Assembly: GCF_024612015.1 (NCBI RefSeq) | Contig: NZ_CP102512.1 | Span: 6,014,001 to 6,078,000, forward strand | DNA length: 64,000 nt | Source of the DNA: Streptomyces sp. CA-210063 | GTDB lineage: Bacteria; Actinomycetota; Actinomycetes; Streptomycetales; Streptomycetaceae | Direction of reading: 5' to 3' | In this document: piece after piece, positions 1-8,961 of the stretch | Numbering within the stretch: the first letter of the stretch is position 1 | Layout: each line of letters opens with the position of its first letter | Program-made: the position numbers and the translations under genes | The notes under the pieces: generated by a model | Seen by the model: the letters and a program-made list of their open reading frames with translations, nothing else | What the model was told of the DNA's origin: nothing | Databases searched by the model: none

Positions 1-382
1 CGTGCGCGAGGAGAACGTCGAGCTGGTGGTGCTGGCCCGCTATATGCAGGTCCTCTCCGACGACCTCTGCAAGCAGCTCAACGGGCAGATCATCAACATC
101 CACCACTCCTTCCTGCCGAGCTTCAAGGGCGCGAAGCCGTACCACCAGGCGCACGCGCGTGGTGTGAAGCTGATCGGGGCGACGGCGCACTATGTCACCG
201 CCGACCTCGACGAGGGGCCGATCATCGAGCAGGAGGTCGAGCGGGTGGGGCACGGGGTGACGCCCGAGGGGCTTGTCGCGGTCGGGCGTGATGTGGAGTG
301 CCAGGCGCTGGCGCGGGCGGTCAAGTGGCATGCGGAGCGTCGGATTCTGATGAACGGGCGGCGGACGGTCGTTTTCGCGTAG
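1..382 (+). CDS. purU: Formyltetrahydrofolate deformylase, C-terminal part
   Basis: PurU hydrolyses 10-formyltetrahydrofolate to formate and tetrahydrofolate in the cytosol, linking the one-carbon pool to purine synthesis. The window opens inside the gene, so the N-terminal ACT domain and the start are missing; codons run from base 2 and 126 residues remain. The formyltransferase fold is recognisable from [16 protein letters not shown], the following GATAHYV and the [10 protein letters not shown] loop, which carries the family's conserved aspartate. The frame is intact to its TAG stop. The gene on the other side runs convergently, so nothing in the window appears co-transcribed with it. Confidence 0.95.
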   Translation, partial: VREENVELVVLARYMQVLSDDLCKQLNGQIINIHHSFLPSFKGAKPYHQAHARGVKLIGATAHYVTADLDEGPIIEQEVERVGHGVTPEGLVAVGRDVECQALARAVKWHAERRILMNGRRTVVFA

Positions 383-457
383 GGGCTCCGCCGGGCTGGG
401 GCGCCTAGTAGCTCGGGGGTGCGTGCGGGATCGCGGCTGCGGGTGCGTGGTGGCTGA

Positions 458-479
458 TCGCGCAGTTCCCCGCGCCCCT
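458..479. repeat. Single-arm copy of the GCGCAGTTCCCCGCGCC repeat family
   Basis: A 22-bp block beginning TCGCGCAGTTCCCCGCG lies in the 129-bp convergent gap between purU and the anti-sigma gene. The same block forms the left arms of the long inverted repeats at 14884-14979 and 51798-51894, and an interrupted version lies at 10156-10206. Only one arm is present here, so it cannot form the long hairpin. Confidence 0.8.
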
Positions 480-511
480 TGAGAACCAGGCGGTCACCAG
501 GAGCCCTTCCG

Positions 512-2248
512 CTACATCCTGCTCAGCGCCGCCGCCGCGAACAGGACGTCTCTGATCGCCTGCCTGTCGCCGCCCTGGCCCGCGGCCGCCTCCTCCGGGG
601 GGACGTGGCCGGCGGTCAGGCGGCAGAATTCGACGCCGTCCAGGGCCACGTGGGCGACCTCGTGGTCGGCGGAGCCGAGGGCCGCGGGGGAGTCCAGGGG
701 GATGAGCCACTCGCCGCCGCCGGAGCCCTCGATCTCCAGGCGGAGGCTGCGGCCGGGGGTGCCGGCCGGGACGAGGTGGCGGCCGGGCGGGGGCGGGGAC
801 GCCAGCCCGTTCCGGCGGCGCTCGGCCAAGGACGAGGGCAGCATGCGCGCCGCCAGGTCGATCATGCTGTGCAGATGGCGGCCGGAGGGCGGCTCGTACG
901 GGTAGTCCACGGCCTCCGCGATGTCCTCCGCGTGGATCCAGGTCTCGAACGCCCGGTCCAGCATCGCGTCCCGCAGGGGGAGCTCGAAGCCGCCGTACGA
1001 GACCGGCAGCAGGCCCGAGCCGTCGGAGTCGCCCGGGCGGCCGCCGTCGGCGAACGACGTCGTGCGGACGATGTCGTGGCTCTGCTCCCGCCAGGGCGCG
1101 CGGACGGCTCGGGTGGGCGGGAAGTGGGACGCCTTCCAGTACGCCTCGGTGCGGGCCATGGGCGTGCCGTCGTCCGGGTCCGCCTTGAGCAGGCCCAGCG
1201 GGTCGTCCAGGCCGAGGGCGAGCGCGATCAGGCCGTCGACGGTGAGCAGGTGGGCGATGACCCCGGCGACGGTCGTACGACGGCTCACCGGCCCCTCGCC
1301 CTCGAACCAGCGCAGCCGTACGGGCGCGTGCCAGTCCGCGCTCCCGATGTCCTGCAGCAACGCGTCCAGCCGCGCGGCCTCGGCGTCGTACGGGGCGGCC
1401 CAGAGCGGCACGGGGATGCGCGGCGGACGCCGGCCCAGACAGACGTCCAGCACCTGCGTACGCAGCGACGGATCGAGATCGAGGCTCTCCGGCGGATGCA
1501 GCAGCCCCACGGCCTCCCGCAGCCGCCGCGCCTCGTCCGCACACGACCCGCACTCCCCGAGGTGCTCCTCGACGGCCAACGCCTCCTCCGCCGAACAGAC
1601 CGCCAACGCCCAGGCCCCGAGCAGCGCCTTCAGCACCCGGTGCTCGAGGACGAGGGGGGCGGGGGAGGGAGGTACGGCCGACTCGGGTGCCGGGGGTGCC
1701 GGCGGCGTCTGCGGTGCCGGTTCGGGCGCGGGGTCCGGCAGGGGCAGCCCGCTGTCCTCCACGGAGGCGCGCGGCAGCGGTATACGCGGAGGCCCGACCG
1801 GCTCGTCACCGCCACCGCCACCGTCACCGTTGTCGGGTTCCCGGGGCCCACCGGGCGCGGACGGCTCGCCGAGGCCGCTGCCACGGCCGCCGGGACCTAC
1901 CGGGTCCCCGTCGCGGTCACCGCCCGTCGCCTCACTGCGGCCTGGTGGGTCGCCGAAGTCCGGCCCGTCGGATCCGTTCGATCCCTCCGGTCCGTCTGGT
2001 CCCTCCGATCCGTCTGGTCCCTCCGGCCCATGGGAATCGCCGGTCTCCCGCGCACCGCCTGCGTCCGCCAGCCCGTCGTCCAGTGGCCCCTTGGTCGCAG
2101 CACCGACTGCGTCGGGCGGCCCGTCCTTCAGTGGCCCCCCGGCCGAAGGCACCCTCCCGCTCTCGGGCCACGCCGGCGCCCGCCCCGAGGCCTCCGGGCC
2201 GTCCGGCTCCTCGTCGTAGGCCCCCGAGGGGCTCGGCCCGCCGGTCAC
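512..2248 (-). CDS. Probable zinc-binding anti-sigma factor with a maleylpyruvate-isomerase-like domain
   Basis: The 578-residue product has three visible parts. Residues 1 to about 190 are an acidic Pro/Gly/Ser/Asp-rich region with many GPDG-like repeats. Around residue 228 there is an H-x3-C-x2-C motif (HLGECGSC), the zf-HC2 signature of zinc anti-sigma factors. The last 300 residues resemble the mycothiol-dependent maleylpyruvate isomerase fold (segment VAGVIAHLLTVDG, then ETWIHAEDIAEA). The GTG start overlaps the stop of the upstream ECF sigma gene as GTGA, so the two are translationally coupled and the product is inferred to hold that sigma factor. No membrane segment is seen, so it should be cytosolic. 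Whether the isomerase-like domain binds a thiol or metal is unknown. Confidence 0.75.
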   Translation of the reverse strand: MTGGPSPSGAYDEEPDGPEASGRAPAWPESGRVPSAGGPLKDGPPDAVGAATKGPLDDGLADAGGARETGDSHGPEGPDGSEGPDGPEGSNGSDGPDFGDPPGRSEATGGDRDGDPVGPGGRGSGLGEPSAPGGPREPDNGDGGGGGDEPVGPPRIPLPRASVEDSGLPLPDPAPEPAPQTPPAPPAPESAVPPSPAPLVLEHRVLKALLGAWALAVCSAEEALAVEEHLGECGSCADEARRLREAVGLLHPPESLDLDPSLRTQVLDVCLGRRPPRIPVPLWAAPYDAEAARLDALLQDIGSADWHAPVRLRWFEGEGPVSRRTTVAGVIAHLLTVDGLIALALGLDDPLGLLKADPDDGTPMARTEAYWKASHFPPTRAVRAPWREQSHDIVRTTSFADGGRPGDSDGSGLLPVSYGGFELPLRDAMLDRAFETWIHAEDIAEAVDYPYEPPSGRHLHSMIDLAARMLPSSLAERRRNGLASPPPPGRHLVPAGTPGRSLRLEIEGSGGGEWLIPLDSPAALGSADHEVAHVALDGVEFCRLTAGHVPPEEAAAGQGGDRQAIRDVLFAAAALSRM

Positions 2249-2826
2249 AGAGCACCGCCGTATTCGGGCGGGGCTCCGGAGGGGCGGGTGTCATGGGCGG
2301 TGGAGAGGAGTTGGAGGCCGAGGCGGAGGCGGCGGCGAGCCTCGTCCTCGGTGACGCCGAGGTCGGTGGCGGTCTGGCGGTAGTCACGGCGCTGGAAGTA
2401 GGCGAGTTCCAGGGCGGCGCGCAGCGGCGTGGGCATCGCCTGCACTATGTAGTCGGCGCGGGCGGCGACCGAGGCGTGCTGGACCTTGCGTTCCAGGTCC
2501 TCGGTGGTGCCCTCGCCGCCCCGGGCGAGCGCGGCGGTCTCGGTGGCGCGCAGCCGCTGCACGGCCAGGCGGTGGGTCAGTGCCGCGACCCAGGAGCGCA
2601 GGGGGCTCTGCTTGGGGTCGTACGCCTCGGGGTTCTCCCAGAGGTGGAGGAACACCTCGCGGGTGAGGGAGTCGGCGGCCCGCTCGTCGCCGAGGACGCG
2701 ATGCGCGAGACCGTGCACGAGGGACGCGAACCGGTCGTACAACTCACCGAGTGCCGCCGCCTCGCCGTGTGCCAGTCGCTGCTGCATCCTGCGGTCCCAG
2801 CGGGGCGGTGCGTCCTTCGTCGCCAT
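2245..2826 (-). CDS. ECF-type RNA polymerase sigma factor
   Basis: A 193-residue sigma-70 family protein. Region 2 covers about residues 20-85 (GELYDRFASLVHGLAHRVLG, then TREVFLHLWENP), and region 4 about residues 130-180 (LRAALELAYFQRRDYRQTA, then LGVTEDEARRRLRLGL). This is the two-domain layout of group IV sigma factors. A GAGGGGG ribosome-binding site precedes the ATG. The stop overlaps the start of the HC2 anti-sigma gene by four bases, the classic sigma/anti-sigma operon. Target promoters are unknown; autoregulation is common in the family but no promoter was identified here. Confidence 0.9.
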   Translation of the reverse strand: MATKDAPPRWDRRMQQRLAHGEAAALGELYDRFASLVHGLAHRVLGDERAADSLTREVFLHLWENPEAYDPKQSPLRSWVAALTHRLAVQRLRATETAALARGGEGTTEDLERKVQHASVAARADYIVQAMPTPLRAALELAYFQRRDYRQTATDLGVTEDEARRRLRLGLQLLSTAHDTRPSGAPPEYGGAL

Positions 2827-3295
2827 GCGGCCCCCTCACCCTGCTCGTACCTGCGCCGTTCCTGATGCCCGGTTCCAGCCTGTGTGCACTGCCGTCCCGA
2901 ATGTAGTCGGCACCGCTGACCGCGCACGCCCCTTTATGGCAATGTGCGCCCCTCAGAAGGTTGAAGGTGGTATGAACCTCCTCCGCAAGCTGTTTCCACA
3001 CCACCCACGTGGGCGTCTGCCCGCCTTTCGTATGCCTGTACGACACCGTATGGCGTCTATCCTGCACGAATCCGACGGCTTGCCATCGTGTTGAGGCCGT
3101 GTCAGATCAGTTCACGATCAATTGTCGATCACATGCGACCGTACTCGATGGAAATCGCACCGAAAAGGCCCCTGAAATGGCTCGCTTACCACGCGCTTTC
3201 GATGGGCCATGGGTGTTTCATGGAACGACGGCGGGGCAGCCGCGCAGCAGGAAGCGGTGCATTGGCTTCCGGTTCGGCGACTGAGAGGCATCGCG
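2827..3295. other. 469-bp divergent intergenic region
   Basis: This lies between the divergent sigma-factor gene (minus) and the STAS gene (plus) and must hold promoters for both. It is relatively AT-rich for this genome around 3100-3200. A weak dyad (GATC-N7-GATC) lies near 3115-3130. I see no convincing coding frame; several short frames cross it without a ribosome-binding site. Confidence 0.6.
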
Positions 3296-3697
3296 GTGGC
3301 GTTCGAAGTGACCGATGGCGGGCACGGTGAGTGGGCCGTGCTGCATGTGTCGGGAGAGATGGATCTGGTGACGTCGCCCGTGCTGCGCCAGCGGGTGCAC
3401 GAGGCGGTGGCGGAGGGCCGCCGAAGTCTCGTCCTCGACCTCTCCGGCGTCGTCTTCTGCGACTCCAGCGGTGTGGGCGTGCTCGTCGCCACCAGGCGGC
3501 TGATGCGTTCCTGCCGGGGACATCTCCGGCTGATCCTCCCCGCCGACGGCCACGCGGGCGGCGGCCCGGCCGAGGGCGCGCACGTCAACCGCGTGCTCGC
3601 CGCACTCGGCGTCCGCCGCCTCTTCGACGTCCACCCGGACGTCCCCTCGGCGGTCGCGACGGAGTCCGACGACGAGGTCGGCCCTCTGTCGGCCTGA
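3296..3697 (+). CDS. STAS-domain anti-sigma factor antagonist
   Basis: A 133-residue protein of the SpoIIAA/RsbV type, which binds an anti-sigma kinase and is switched by serine phosphorylation. It has the STAS core HVSGEMDLVTSPVL near the N-terminus and VVFCDSSGVGVLVATRR, which contains the DSSG motif with the phosphorylatable serine. The frame is open upstream to 3209, but the GTG at 3296 is preceded at seven bases by GAGAGG and starts just before the domain, so I prefer it. The C-terminus is an acidic tail. Its partner kinase is not evident next to it; the HATPase protein at 11645 is the only candidate in the window. Confidence 0.88.
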   Translation: MAFEVTDGGHGEWAVLHVSGEMDLVTSPVLRQRVHEAVAEGRRSLVLDLSGVVFCDSSGVGVLVATRRLMRSCRGHLRLILPADGHAGGGPAEGAHVNRVLAALGVRRLFDVHPDVPSAVATESDDEVGPLSA

Positions 3698-3870
3698 ACA
3701 GCACCCACGTATGACGTTCCCCACCGGTCGGCGTCACCGCGGCCACACAGTTGTCCCAGAATTCCCGCAGTCTTGGTACAAGCGCCGCTTTCCCGCTCCG
3801 CCCCGGGCCCTGACGTCGTACGCTCCGTCCGAGAAGCACCCCACTTGACGTAAGGCGGGCCCGAAGAGAC

Positions 3871-4383
3871 ATGGTCAGCAGCGAGTACGAGCGCAGGATC
3901 GCCGCCCGGTTCGCCACCTTCGACCAGGACGGCAACGGCTGGATCGACCGCGAGGACTTCAACGTGGCGACCAAGGCGGTTCTCAGCGAGTTCGGCACGA
4001 CCGCCCGGTCCGACAAGGGCCAGGCGCTGTACGTCGGCGCCGAGGCCTTCTGGCAGGGCATGGCCGGGATAGCGGACCGGGACGGCGACCAGCGCATCAC
4101 CCGGGACGAGTTCGTGAACGGCGCGGTCAAGCGGCTGCGCGACAACCCCGACCGTTTCGCCGAGATCGCCCGCCCCTTCCTGCACGCGGCCCTCGCCGTC
4201 GCGGACACCGACGGGGACGGCACGGCCACGGTCGCGGAGACCGCCCGGGTCCTCAAGGCCCTCGGCGTCCCCGAGCAGATCGCCACCGCGACCGCTGCCG
4301 CCCTCGACACCGACACCGACGGCATGGTCAGCGAGTCGGAGATCGTGACGGCGTTCGCGCGCTACTTCACCGTGCCCGAATAG
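3871..4383 (+). CDS. Calerythrin-like EF-hand calcium-binding protein
   Basis: A 170-residue acidic cytosolic protein with EF-hand loops visible as DQDGNGWIDREDF (about residues 18-30), DRDGDQRITRDEF (about 70-82), DTDGDGTATVAET (about 112-124) and DTDTDGMVSESEI (about 147-159). Each has Asp/Asn at the calcium-ligand positions. Length and four-loop spacing match calerythrin-type sarcoplasmic-like calcium-binding proteins of actinomycetes, which buffer or sense calcium. It appears monocistronic, with 173 bp separating it from the STAS gene. Regulation is not visible. Confidence 0.92.
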   Translation: MVSSEYERRIAARFATFDQDGNGWIDREDFNVATKAVLSEFGTTARSDKGQALYVGAEAFWQGMAGIADRDGDQRITRDEFVNGAVKRLRDNPDRFAEIARPFLHAALAVADTDGDGTATVAETARVLKALGVPEQIATATAAALDTDTDGMVSESEIVTAFARYFTVPE

Positions 4384-4415
4384 CAGTTCGCCAACAACGG
4401 TGCGTCAACAGCCGT

Positions 4416-5912
4416 TCACGCATAGCGCTCGCGCAGCTTGTACTTGAGGACCTTCCGCAGGGTCTCGTTGCGCGGAAGGGCGTCCACCACCTCCACCTGC
4501 TCCGGCAGCTTGTGGACGGAGAGCCCTTCCGCGCGCAGGTGGTCGCCGACCTCCTTCAGCGTCAGGGGGTCGGCCCCCGGCGGCTGTTCGAGCACCGCGC
4601 AGACCCGCTCCCCCCGCTCCGCGTCAGGCAGTCCGATCACCGCCACGTCCTGGACGGCCGGGTGCCGGTGCAGCAGGTCCTCGATCTCCTTCGCCGAGAT
4701 GTTCTCGCCCTTGCGGATGATGACGTCCTTGAGACGGCCGGTCAGCACCAGGTGACCGCTGTCGGTGACATGTCCGAGGTCGCCCGTGACGAAGAACCCG
4801 TCCGCGTCGAAGGCCGCCGCCGACTGCGCCGGATCCAGATACCCCTGGCAGACGGCCTCCCCCTTCAGCCGCACCTCCCCGTCCACGATCCGTATCTCCA
4901 TTCCCGCCGGCGGCCGCCCCTCCGTCGTCGCCAGGTTCTCCACCGAGTCGTCCGGCGCCCCCATGGTGATCATCGGGACCTCCGTCATGCCGTACCCGTG
5001 GGTGAGCTGCACGCCCATCTCCCGTACGACGGAGTGATAGACCTCCGGCGGCTTCGGTGCCCCGCCGCCCGCGAGCAGCCGCAGGGAAGGGACGACCGGG
5101 ACGCCCGGCTGCTTGCGCTGCTCGACGAGGAACATCGAGTAGAACGCCGTCGACCCGCCCGCCACCGTCACCCCGTGCTTGCGGTAGCCCTCCAGCGCGG
5201 CCGGCAGCGCGAAGTGCTCGAACATCACCGCCGGGAAGCCGTACAGCAGCAGCATCACCATGTAGTCCGGGCCGCCTATGTGCGCGTAGGGGAAGGCGAT
5301 CGAGCCGACGTCGTCCCGGGTGAGCCGTAGCGCGTGGGCGAGGCAGGAGCCGCCGGCGATGAGCGAACGGTCCGTGTGCAGGACGCCCTTGGGGTCGGAG
5401 GTGGTGCCCGAGGTCCAGTAGATCCAGCGGACGGACGTGCCGTCGGCCGGTGGGGCGGGGAGTACCGACGGGTCGCCGTCCGGGAGGCGGTCGTACGCCT
5501 CGAAGACGCCCCGCGCTTCCAGCCGTCGCGCCATCTCCGTGTGGTCGAAGCCCCGCCACTCGCCCGGCACCGCGAAGAACTCCGCCTTCGACTCCCGCAG
5601 CGCGAAGCCGGCCTCGCGGTCGCGGTAGAAGGGGATGACCGGGGACTGGACGGCGCCGAGGCGGGCCAGGGCGAAGGAGAGCAGGGCCGTCTCGATGCGG
5701 GTGGGCAGCTGCCAGGCGACGACCGTGCCGGGGCGTACGCCCATGCCGTACAGCCCGGCCGCCACCCGCTCGGCGCGGGCACGCAGCTCGCCGAAGCTCA
5801 GCGTGCGGTCGTCCTGGAGGAGGACGGGCAGGTCGGGGGTGAGGTCGGCGCGGCGGGAGACCAGCTCCCAGAGCGTGCGGGACTCGCTGAGCGCGTGGGC
5901 GGTGTCGTTCAC
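4416..5912 (-). CDS. AMP-forming acyl-CoA ligase (FadD-like)
   Basis: A 498-residue ANL-superfamily ligase that adenylates a carboxylic acid and transfers it to CoA. Motifs seen: phosphate-binding loop YWTSGTTSDPKG (about residues 168-179), YGMTEVPMI (A5), GDLGHV (A7), GRLKDVIIRKGENI (A8) and the C-terminal catalytic lysine region NETLRKVLKYKLRE. The closest named type appears to be cyclohexanecarboxylate- or steroid-side-chain-CoA ligases, but the substrate cannot be read from the sequence. GTG start with GAGGGGG six bases upstream. An operator-like palindrome at 5931-5945 sits just upstream, placing the gene in the proposed catabolic regulon. Confidence 0.9.
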   Translation of the reverse strand: MNDTAHALSESRTLWELVSRRADLTPDLPVLLQDDRTLSFGELRARAERVAAGLYGMGVRPGTVVAWQLPTRIETALLSFALARLGAVQSPVIPFYRDREAGFALRESKAEFFAVPGEWRGFDHTEMARRLEARGVFEAYDRLPDGDPSVLPAPPADGTSVRWIYWTSGTTSDPKGVLHTDRSLIAGGSCLAHALRLTRDDVGSIAFPYAHIGGPDYMVMLLLYGFPAVMFEHFALPAALEGYRKHGVTVAGGSTAFYSMFLVEQRKQPGVPVVPSLRLLAGGGAPKPPEVYHSVVREMGVQLTHGYGMTEVPMITMGAPDDSVENLATTEGRPPAGMEIRIVDGEVRLKGEAVCQGYLDPAQSAAAFDADGFFVTGDLGHVTDSGHLVLTGRLKDVIIRKGENISAKEIEDLLHRHPAVQDVAVIGLPDAERGERVCAVLEQPPGADPLTLKEVGDHLRAEGLSVHKLPEQVEVVDALPRNETLRKVLKYKLRERYA

Positions 5913-5930
5913 GGCGGCCCCCTCGTGAAG

Positions 5931-5945
5931 CTGACGGGTAGTCAG
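5931..5945. promoter_or_regulatory. Operator-like palindrome upstream of the acyl-CoA ligase
   Basis: CTGACGGGTAGTCAG has CTGAC/GTCAG arms around five bases. Aligned to the recurrent TGACG-N3-CGTCA box it reads TGACG-GGT-AGTCA, one base off in the right half. It starts 19 bases upstream of the GTG start of the minus-strand ligase, overlapping the expected promoter-proximal region. Confidence 0.6.
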
Positions 5946-6018
5946 ATTGTGGGCAGAGCGTAGGGCTCGGCGCCTTGTCGGTCCAGGGGGTCGGGACTAG
6001 CGTCTCTGATCAGCTCAG

Positions 6019-7539
6019 TCATCCCATGCCAGACAAAGCGTCTGGCATGGGTTGTGCCCACTGTGGAGGGGGGGCGTGAGCGTGCAGGTGGAAACCTGCT
6101 CCCAGTGCTGCTCCTCGTGGCCGGTGTCGGCTGGTGGTCGGGGTGCTGATCGTGGTCACGCCCTGGTTCCGGTGGGCTGCGCGGGGCAGTGTCCTCCGGT
6201 CCGTTGGTGCGTGCCCCTCCGGACGCTTGCCCGCCAGGCTTGTGGGGCCGGTGGGGGAGGGTGCCCTGCGTCGCCTGGGCGCGGGGCGTGTGGGTTTCCG
6301 CCGGGTGGGGCCGGTCTTGGACCGGTCGGCCCGGCTGGTCTGGGCGGTCGGGGTGATGACCGCTTGGGTTTCGAGTGTGTCGACCACCGTGCGGATCATC
6401 ATCTGCCCGGTGGCCCGGTCGGTGACGGTCCTGGCCTGGTGGGCAAGGCCGCGTGCGGTGATGCGTTGCAGGCGCCGTGGTCGCCGTCGCCCTGCCAGCC
6501 GCATCCGGCCCGGTCGGGGTGCGGCTCGGAACTGGGCTCCTGTACCGAGTGCGGTGATGCTGCCGTCGTCGTGGAGCCGGGCCGCGCCCGCAGACAGCAG
6601 GGTGTTCAGGCCCCAGTCCACCCCGAGCGCCACGATGTGGCCGGTACGGCGGGACCCGGGGACGGCATGGGTGTAAGCCAGATCGGCGCGCACCGTGCTG
6701 CCCGTGATGCGCAGGGTGGGCAGGTGCAGCACCGCGCCGGGCGGGACCGTGGGCAGCAGCGTGACGGGGCAGGCTACCCAGGTCCGGTCCCGGTAGGAGC
6801 GCGGGTCGGGCCGGGTAGGCAACTTCAGGCGCAGCAGCGCGCGTTGCGGGTCTTCCTCGCCGCGTTCGATGGTGGCCTGCTGCCCGTCACACGCCGACAG
6901 CAGCAGCATCCGCGCCGTCCGGGGCGGGGCCTCCAGCTCGAACACGCCGGTCGGCAGGCGGCCGTTCTTGCCGGCGAAGGCGGTGATCTGCCGGGTGCGG
7001 GAGCGGATCACACTCGACGGCAGATGCCGACCGCCGGGGACCGCCTCCCGCACCCGCTCCCACTCCTCAGGTGTGCGCCTGCCCGGATCGCACGGCCACG
7101 TCCGAAGGACCGCGGACGTCAGCTCGGCCCGCCAGTGTGCCGAGCGCAGGGCGCGCCCGGCCTGTTCCTGGGCCATGCGCACGATCCGGTCGTTGACCCT
7201 CACGCCGTCGGCCGGGGCGGCCGTCCAACCCAGCCGTCGCAGCGCCATCCACGCGTTCGACGGCAGCTTCCGTCCGCCCACGTCCTCACCCGAGGCGAGC
7301 ACGTCCACATCGGTGGCGTTCCAGTGCCCGGCCAGCAGTTCGGCGGCCATGCCAGAGACCGGTTCGGCGGCCCAGTCGACCCGCTGTGTCAGCGCAGCGG
7401 CCGACAGGACCTCGCCGGTCTTTTCCACCACACCCGTACGCAGGAGTCCGCGGGCGCACGCGGTCCGGGCCACTTCGCCCTCGCTGAGCGGCAGCTTCCG
7501 GCTCACCTGTCCCCACCTTCGCGCCCGTGGTGCTGTCAT
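6019..7539 (-). pseudogene. tnpB: Decayed TnpB-family (IS200/IS605-type) nuclease gene
   Basis: The open frame keeps the streptomycete TnpB N-terminal half and the first RuvC motif GVDWGLNTLLS (aspartate near residue 306), then the family's basic Arg/Pro-rich tail. Between ALGTGAQFRA and RITARGLAHQ the central catalytic part is gone: no RuvC-II glutamate and no first CxxC pair. A short piece of the missing part, GCGWQGDGDHGA (second zinc knuckle and RuvC-III aspartate region), is readable only in another frame around 6460-6505. An internal deletion plus at least one frameshift therefore occurred. No transposase tnpA is nearby. A 12-bp hairpin covers the last codons. The product, if made, cannot be a working RNA-guided nuclease. 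Confidence 0.75.
6023..6051. repeat. Perfect 12-bp stem-loop at the 3' end of the tnpB remnant
   Basis: CCCATGCCAGAC and GTCTGGCATGGG flank the loop AAAGC. The stem encodes the last residues of the tnpB remnant. Subterminal hairpins of this kind are the ends recognised by TnpA in IS200/IS605 elements and also lie at the 3' border where the guide RNA is made, so this probably marks the right end of the element. A rho-independent terminator is less likely because no T-run follows on either strand. Confidence 0.6.
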
Positions 7540-7696
7540 CCGATCAACGACGCTCCCGTGAAAAGGTCACGTATTCGATTCACGCACTCAGATGCGACAC
7601 CGAGGCCGGGACCGATACCGAACACGCGGCGACATCGACCGGCAACGCATCGCTACGGATGCCAAAAGAAACACGTGAGCCTGTTCCAGGGAGCAA

Positions 7697-7713
7697 TCTG
7701 ACGACCCATCAGA
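7697..7713. promoter_or_regulatory. Operator-like palindrome upstream of the amidohydrolase operon
   Basis: TCTGACGACCCATCAGA has TCTGA/TCAGA arms. Aligned with the shared box it is TGACG-ACC-CATCA, one mismatch in the right half. It ends 41 bases before the amidohydrolase ATG. Confidence 0.55.
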
Positions 7714-7754
7714 TACTCTAATCGGATAACTGAGGCAACCGAGTGGGGGAACCC

Positions 7755-8948
7755 ATGACCGAACTGCCCCGCGTCATCAGCGTCGACGACCATGTGATCG
7801 AACCCGCGCACCTCTTCGACACCTGGCTGCCGGAGAAGTACCGCGACCGAGGTCCGAAGCCCCTCACCGCCGGGATCGGCGAGCTCGCGTACATCGCCGG
7901 CAAGTACCAGATCACGATGGACCCGGACGGGCAGCCGACGGACTGGTGGATCTACGAGGACCTGAAGTTCCCGTACAAGCGGAACATCGCGGCCGTCGGG
8001 TTCGACCGGGACGAGATGACGCTGGAGGGGATCACCCGGGAGGAGATGCGGCGCGGCTGCTGGGATCCGAAGGCGCGGCTGGCGGACATGGACCTCAACC
8101 ATGTCGAGGCCTCGCTCTGCTTCCCGACCTTCCCGCGCTTCTGCGGGCAGACGTTCGCCGAGGCGCACGACAAGGAGGTCGCCCTGGCCTGTGTGCGCGC
8201 GTACAACGACTGGATGGTCGAGGAGTGGTGCGGCGACAGCGGCGGCCGGCTGATCCCGCTGTGCCTGATCCCCCTGTGGGACATCGACCTGGCGGTCGAG
8301 GAGATCAAGCGGAACGCGGCGAGGGGCGTCCGGGCGGTGACGTTCTCCGAGATCCCCACCTACCTCGGCCTGCCCTCCATCCACTCCGGCTACTGGGACC
8401 CGTTCTTCGCGGTCTGCCAGGACACCGGGACCGTCGTCAACATGCACATCGGCTCCAGCTCCCAGATGCCGGCCGCCTCCCCCGACGCACCCCCCGCCGT
8501 CCAGGCCTCGCTCTCCTTCAACAACGCGATGGCCTCGATGATGGACTTCCTCTTCAGCGGGGTCCTGGTGAAGTTCCCGGCCCTCAAACTCGCCTACAGC
8601 GAAGGGCAGATGGGCTGGATCCCGTACGCCCTGGAGCGGGCCGACGACGTATGGGAGGAGCACCGCGCCTGGGGCGGGGTGCGGGACCTGATCCCCGAGC
8701 CGCCGTCGACGTACTACTACCGGCAGATGTTCTGCTGCTTCTTCCGCGACAAGCACGGGATCGCTTCGCTGGATGTCGTGGGGCGTGACAACGCGACCTT
8801 CGAGACCGACTATCCGCACGTCGACTCGACCTTCCCGCACACGAAGGAGGTCGCCCTCGACCATGTGAAGGGCCTCGACGACGAGACGGTCTACAAGCTG
8901 ATGCGGGGCAACGCGATCCGCATGCTCGACCTGGCCTTCGACAAGTGA
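7755..8948 (+). CDS. Amidohydrolase family 2 protein
   Basis: A 397-residue TIM-barrel metal-dependent hydrolase or decarboxylase. It opens with VISVDDHVIEP, a DxH metal-site variant (DDHVIEP), has a mid-protein MHIGSSS segment after VVNMHI, and ends with FETDYPHVDSTFP, the C-terminal aspartate/histidine motif of the family. Members act in ring or side-chain catabolism; the exact reaction is not predictable. ATG at 7755 is chosen because GGGGGA lies just before it; a GTG at 7743 in frame is an alternative. It heads a run with the acyl-CoA dehydrogenase 13 bp downstream, and an operator-like palindrome lies upstream. Confidence 0.88.
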   Translation: MTELPRVISVDDHVIEPAHLFDTWLPEKYRDRGPKPLTAGIGELAYIAGKYQITMDPDGQPTDWWIYEDLKFPYKRNIAAVGFDRDEMTLEGITREEMRRGCWDPKARLADMDLNHVEASLCFPTFPRFCGQTFAEAHDKEVALACVRAYNDWMVEEWCGDSGGRLIPLCLIPLWDIDLAVEEIKRNAARGVRAVTFSEIPTYLGLPSIHSGYWDPFFAVCQDTGTVVNMHIGSSSQMPAASPDAPPAVQASLSFNNAMASMMDFLFSGVLVKFPALKLAYSEGQMGWIPYALERADDVWEEHRAWGGVRDLIPEPPSTYYYRQMFCCFFRDKHGIASLDVVGRDNATFETDYPHVDSTFPHTKEVALDHVKGLDDETVYKLMRGNAIRMLDLAFDK

Positions 8949-8961
8949 CGGATCTCGGGTA

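Noticed and set aside
6019..7539. TnpB remnant as a nuclease-dead, RNA-guided repressor
   Set aside because: Such derivatives keep the overall fold with point-mutated catalytic residues. Here the core is deleted and a fragment is out of frame, so decay is the simpler reading.
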